64,000 nt of DNA from an uncultured bacterium (lineage in GTDB: Bacteria; Bacillota; Clostridia; Oscillospirales; Acutalibacteraceae): NCBI GenBank assembly GCA_905215055.1, contig CAJMOH010000001.1, forward strand, positions 1 through 64,000, read 5' to 3'. Position 1 is the first letter of the stretch; each line of letters begins with the position of its first letter. Below, one piece after another: positions 61,557 to 64,000 of this stretch. The notes beneath the pieces were generated by a model. The model was not told the DNA's origin, did not search any database, and was given only the letters and a program-made list of their open reading frames with translations. A program made the position numbers and the translations under genes.

Positions 61557-62003
61557 TTATTGGAACAGCACGTTTTCCACGGCGATGAAAGGGAAGTCCT
61601 CCATTTTCAGCGCGTGGGACTTGCCCTGATAAAACACCGAGGTCTCATTGATCCCTATGGTAAACCGGCTTCCGTCCTTTAGGGAATATTCCAGCGTGTA
61701 GACGGGCTCCCCCTCCCCCCGGGAAAAGGGCTTATAGGAAAGGCAGCCCAGCAGATTGGCAGTAAACTCGAACTCCATCTCCGGGCTGGAAGTATCTACC
61801 CGCACCGTCTCTCCCGTGGCGGACTGTGTAACGGCGACACACTGAATGTCCTCTATCTCTGGATGGGTGAAAAACAGGGGCCAGCCATTCAGGGCAACAT
61901 GGATCGCCAGTAAAAGGATTGCCGTCACCAAAGCATGAAGCCCCCATTTGAACAGCCATTTTCCCACTCTCCTGGGGGTGAGCTTTTTCGCTGTGTTCTC
62001 CAT
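61557..62003 (-). CDS. Membrane-anchored protein of unknown function
   Basis: 148 residues: a short basic N-terminus (KKLTPRRVGKW), one membrane helix at about 22-42 and an external domain of about 105 residues with strand-rich sequence (IQCVAVTQS, VYTLEYSLKDGSRFTIGI). No known motif is recognised. It stands alone, convergent with the oxidoreductase gene and divergent from the thioesterase gene. Confidence 0.65.
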   Translation of the reverse strand: MENTAKKLTPRRVGKWLFKWGLHALVTAILLLAIHVALNGWPLFFTHPEIEDIQCVAVTQSATGETVRVDTSSPEMEFEFTANLLGCLSYKPFSRGEGEPVYTLEYSLKDGSRFTIGINETSVFYQGKSHALKMEDFPFIAVENVLFQ

Positions 62004-62062
62004 ACAATCCCCTCCCTGGCTTTAGTATAGCGCAGCCAGCGGCTGTTTGCAAGAGGACTCCG

Positions 62063-62091
62063 TTGAATCCTGCATGGCCATAGGGTATAAT
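62063..62091 (+). promoter_or_regulatory. Promoter of the thioesterase gene
   Basis: TTGAAT (62063-62068), 17 nt, TATAAT (62086-62091), about 49 nt before the ATG. Confidence 0.7.
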
Positions 62092-62139
62092 AAAGGTCTG
62101 AGATGAGAGAACTGACATTGTCAAGAAAGGAGAAGGCCC

Positions 62140-62622
62140 ATGGAAAAATATGTGCGGGATTCCTACACCGAGCAGGTGCAGATTTTGTCCCAGTCCAGCT
62201 TGAACGGCTACAAGCGGCTGTTTGGCGGGCGGCTGATGGAATGGATCGACGTGGTGGCCGGGGTAGTGGCCCGGCGGCACTCCAACCGGAACGTGACCAC
62301 CGCCGCTGTGGACAACCTGCGGTTTGAAGGTCCTGCCTACGGCAACGAGACCATTGTGCTGTGCGGGTACATCACCTACACAGGACGCACCTCGATGGAG
62401 GTGTGCGTGCGCACCTATGTGGAGGAACTGAACGGCCACAAGCGGCTGATTAACGTGGCCTATCTGGTGATGGTGGCTCTGGACGAAAACGAGCGCCCTG
62501 TGGAGGTCCCCCGGCTGGTTCTCACCACAGAAGAGGAAAAACGCGAATGGGAGGCAGCGGTAGAACGCACCCGCCTGCGGAAAGAACGGCGAAAGGCGGA
62601 AAAAGAAGCCAAGCTTTCCTAA
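62140..62622 (+). CDS. Acyl-CoA thioesterase (hotdog fold, YkhA/BACH type)
   Basis: 160 residues. The hotdog core has NGYKRLFGGRLMEWIDVVAGVVA, with the helix Asp/Glu used in catalysis, and VCVRTYVEE. The last 30 residues form a charged helix rich in Lys/Arg/Glu. AAAGGAG precedes the ATG. Family members hydrolyse medium- or long-chain acyl-CoA. It is a single gene with its own promoter and terminator. Confidence 0.85.
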   Translation: MEKYVRDSYTEQVQILSQSSLNGYKRLFGGRLMEWIDVVAGVVARRHSNRNVTTAAVDNLRFEGPAYGNETIVLCGYITYTGRTSMEVCVRTYVEELNGHKRLINVAYLVMVALDENERPVEVPRLVLTTEEEKREWEAAVERTRLRKERRKAEKEAKLS

Positions 62623-62638
62623 AAAACCATATGGCATG

Positions 62639-62672
62639 AAAAATCCCCCGGCAGCTTACCAGGGGATTTTTT
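62639..62672 (+). terminator. Intrinsic terminator
   Basis: AAAATCCCC / GGGGATTTTTT with a 13-nt loop; probably also serves the opposing tadA. Confidence 0.78.
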
Positions 62673-62687
62673 ATGGCAGCGAGAAAG

Positions 62688-63155
62688 CTACTCCCGCAAT
62701 TTTTGAAAAAACTCTTGCAGCAGGACCTTCGCCTCGGCCTCAAAGAAGCCCCGGTAGACCTCTGGGCGATGACTGTAAGGCAGGGAAAACAGGTCGGCGG
62801 CCGTCCCGCAGCAGCCTGCCCGTTCATCATCGGCGCCATAAACAACACGGTCCATATGGGCGTTGATAATGGCCCCTGTACACATGGGACATGGTTCCAG
62901 GGTGACGTACAAATCACAGCCGGTGAGCCGCCAGGTTCCCAGCGCCTGGCAGGCCCGGTGAATGGCCTCCACCTCGGCGTGGGCCAAGGCGGTGCGGCCC
63001 TCCTCCCGGCGGTTGCGGCCCTCCCCGATCACCTGTCCGTCCTTCACCACCACGGCGCCCACGGGAACCTCTCCCGCGGCGGCGGCTTCTTCGGCCAGGG
63101 ACAAAGCTCGGAGCATAAACCGCTTTTCTGGCAAAAAGGCGAGAGGCAGCATCAT
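62688..63155 (-). CDS. tadA: tRNA adenosine(34) deaminase TadA
   Basis: 155 residues, cytidine-deaminase fold. The zinc and proton-shuttle motifs are HAEVEAI and the PCPMC pair within TLEPCPMCTGA. TadA converts A34 of tRNA-Arg(ACG) to inosine and is normally essential. The ATG overlaps the stop of the CPBP protease gene (ATGA), so the two are coupled. Confidence 0.93.
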   Translation of the reverse strand: MMLPLAFLPEKRFMLRALSLAEEAAAAGEVPVGAVVVKDGQVIGEGRNRREEGRTALAHAEVEAIHRACQALGTWRLTGCDLYVTLEPCPMCTGAIINAHMDRVVYGADDERAGCCGTAADLFSLPYSHRPEVYRGFFEAEAKVLLQEFFQKLRE

Positions 63156-64000
63156 AGCATCAGAAACATGCTCAGGGTGTAAAGGACCATCAGTCCCAAA
63201 ACCACCCAGAAGCCCGGCGCCCGGACAATGGCGGAGGCGCTTTCCCCCGCCATTAAAGGCTGGGAAGGACCGTCATACCGGGGAGAGCGATAGGAGATGA
63301 ACATGCCCCGCTTGAACAGCGCCAGCAGCAGCAAGGCCGCAAGACCGACCCCCAGGGGAATCAGCACAATGAGATTGTCCACCAGCACCGCCATGTCTCC
63401 AAAGAGGAAACCAGCGTGACTGCCCACCACGGCAATCAGGTTGTTCAGAGCATGAATCCACACCGCCAGCCACAGGTTATTTGTTTTGGCGTAGAGGAAT
63501 CCAAACACCAAGCCCGCGATGAAGGCGAATACCGCGGTGGAAAAGTCCATATGGGCCATGCCAAAGATCAGCGCGGAGGCCACAATGGAAAAGCCAATGC
63601 CGTATTTTCGCAGAGAGGAAAGCACAATGCCGCGGAACACCAGCTCTTCCATAAACGGCACCAGCAGGGCGGTGACGCCGATTTCCAGCAGAACCGCCGC
63701 CAGAGATTCCTCCCCAAAGATCAGGCTCGCAGCGGACTGATAGCCAAAAGCACTGAAGAAATCGCTGATAAACGCTGCTGGGTAATTGCCCAGCAGCACA
63801 ATGGCCAAGCCGCCCAGCACACAGAGCACCCCGCCGGAAAAGCCCGTCTTCTCAAATTTTAAGTAGTCCGAGGGGTCCTCCCGGCGGAAAATCAAATAGG
63901 CCACAAAGGGTAATGCGGTGGACAAAGGCGCCAGCACTCCCGCCAGCCACTGATAGCCCAGACCGTTGGTGAGAATATTCACTCCCACAGCGGCCAGAAG
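63152..64000 (-). CDS. CPBP-family intramembrane metalloprotease (partial, start beyond the window)
   Basis: At least 278 residues with about eight membrane helices. The CPBP (Abi/CAAX-protease-like) motifs are visible: EELVFRGIVLSSLRKYG, FGMAHMDF and WIHALNN. The frame is open to the end of the window (LLAAVGVNIL), so the true N-terminus lies beyond 64000; a GTG at 63988 is unlikely to be the start. Substrate unknown; in Firmicutes such proteins can mature peptides or act in immunity to bacteriocins. Confidence 0.85.
   Translation of the reverse strand, partial: LLAAVGVNILTNGLGYQWLAGVLAPLSTALPFVAYLIFRREDPSDYLKFEKTGFSGGVLCVLGGLAIVLLGNYPAAFISDFFSAFGYQSAASLIFGEESLAAVLLEIGVTALLVPFMEELVFRGIVLSSLRKYGIGFSIVASALIFGMAHMDFSTAVFAFIAGLVFGFLYAKTNNLWLAVWIHALNNLIAVVGSHAGFLFGDMAVLVDNLIVLIPLGVGLAALLLLALFKRGMFISYRSPRYDGPSQPLMAGESASAIVRAPGFWVVLGLMVLYTLSMFLML

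Noticed and set aside
1..64000. CRISPR arrays, tRNA/rRNA genes, insertion sequences and integrase genes
   Set aside because: I looked for regularly spaced repeats, cloverleaf or rRNA sequence, transposase and recombinase motifs and saw none. The island boundaries therefore rest on composition and truncated genes only.

Overview
The window looks like a chromosome segment of a gut-type Gram-positive anaerobe of the class Clostridia, probably Oscillospiraceae-like. Supporting signs are strong AGGAGG ribosome sites, TTG and GTG starts, sigma-A-type promoters, ECF transporters, a DUF134 gene, and an FAD/rhodanese/siroheme oxidoreductase of clostridial type. Base composition changes near 34.9-35.6 kb: the left part is clearly A+T-richer, and the right part is G+C-rich with long antisense shadow frames. 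I read the left part as acquired DNA and the right part as resident chromosome.

Left part. At 0.02-6.8 kb lies a metal/siderophore-type uptake operon on the minus strand: a Trep_Strep-type ECF S component, EcfT, a double EcfA ATPase fused in frame to an ABC half-transporter, a partner half-transporter, and a DtxR/MntR regulator. A divergent AraC regulator follows (6.96-7.95 kb). At 8.0-10.7 kb are mobile-element-type small regulators: an XRE repressor, a SLOG protein, a winged-helix protein, and a sigma-like HTH gene broken by an in-frame TAG.

The central island (10.7-34.8 kb) is the most interesting part. On the plus strand is a complete DNA phosphorothioation set, dndB-dndC-dndD-dndE-dndA. 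Facing it on the minus strand is a compact operon of helicases, ATPases and nucleases, in transcription order: NERD-UvrD helicase, AddB-like iron-sulfur protein, DpdE-like SNF2 ATPase, DpdF-like RecQ-type helicase, DpdG-like winged-helix protein, DpdH-like ATPase, two small helical proteins, and an Mrr-type endonuclease. The E-F-G-H order recalls the Dpd (7-deazaguanine) islands rather than the DndFGH or SspE modules that usually accompany dnd genes. I infer a hybrid defence system in which Dnd sulfur modification marks self DNA and a Dpd-like/AddAB-like/Mrr module acts on foreign DNA. The island ends in a decayed XRE gene and a truncated ABC-transporter ATPase.

Right part (35.6-64 kb). In order: a glutaminase-family protein; a cluster resembling ferrosome (fez) loci (AraC regulator, 26-residue peptide, DUF6110 membrane protein, P1B-type ATPase); TetR plus a heterodimeric ABC exporter; LysR; DUF362; enolase with a deleted gpmA; a beta-helix protein with a nucleoside hydrolase; a ferritin-like protein; TspO; a cobalamin-riboswitch operon (DUF4430 lipoprotein and an ECF S component); FeoA/FeoB; DUF134; the FAD/rhodanese/siroheme protein; a thioesterase; tadA; and a CPBP protease cut by the window end. 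A recurring palindrome TTAG-N6-CTAA sits at the promoters of the ECF operon, the fez-like operon, the ABC exporter operon and enolase. This suggests one metal-responsive regulon, possibly controlled by the DtxR-type protein at the left edge.
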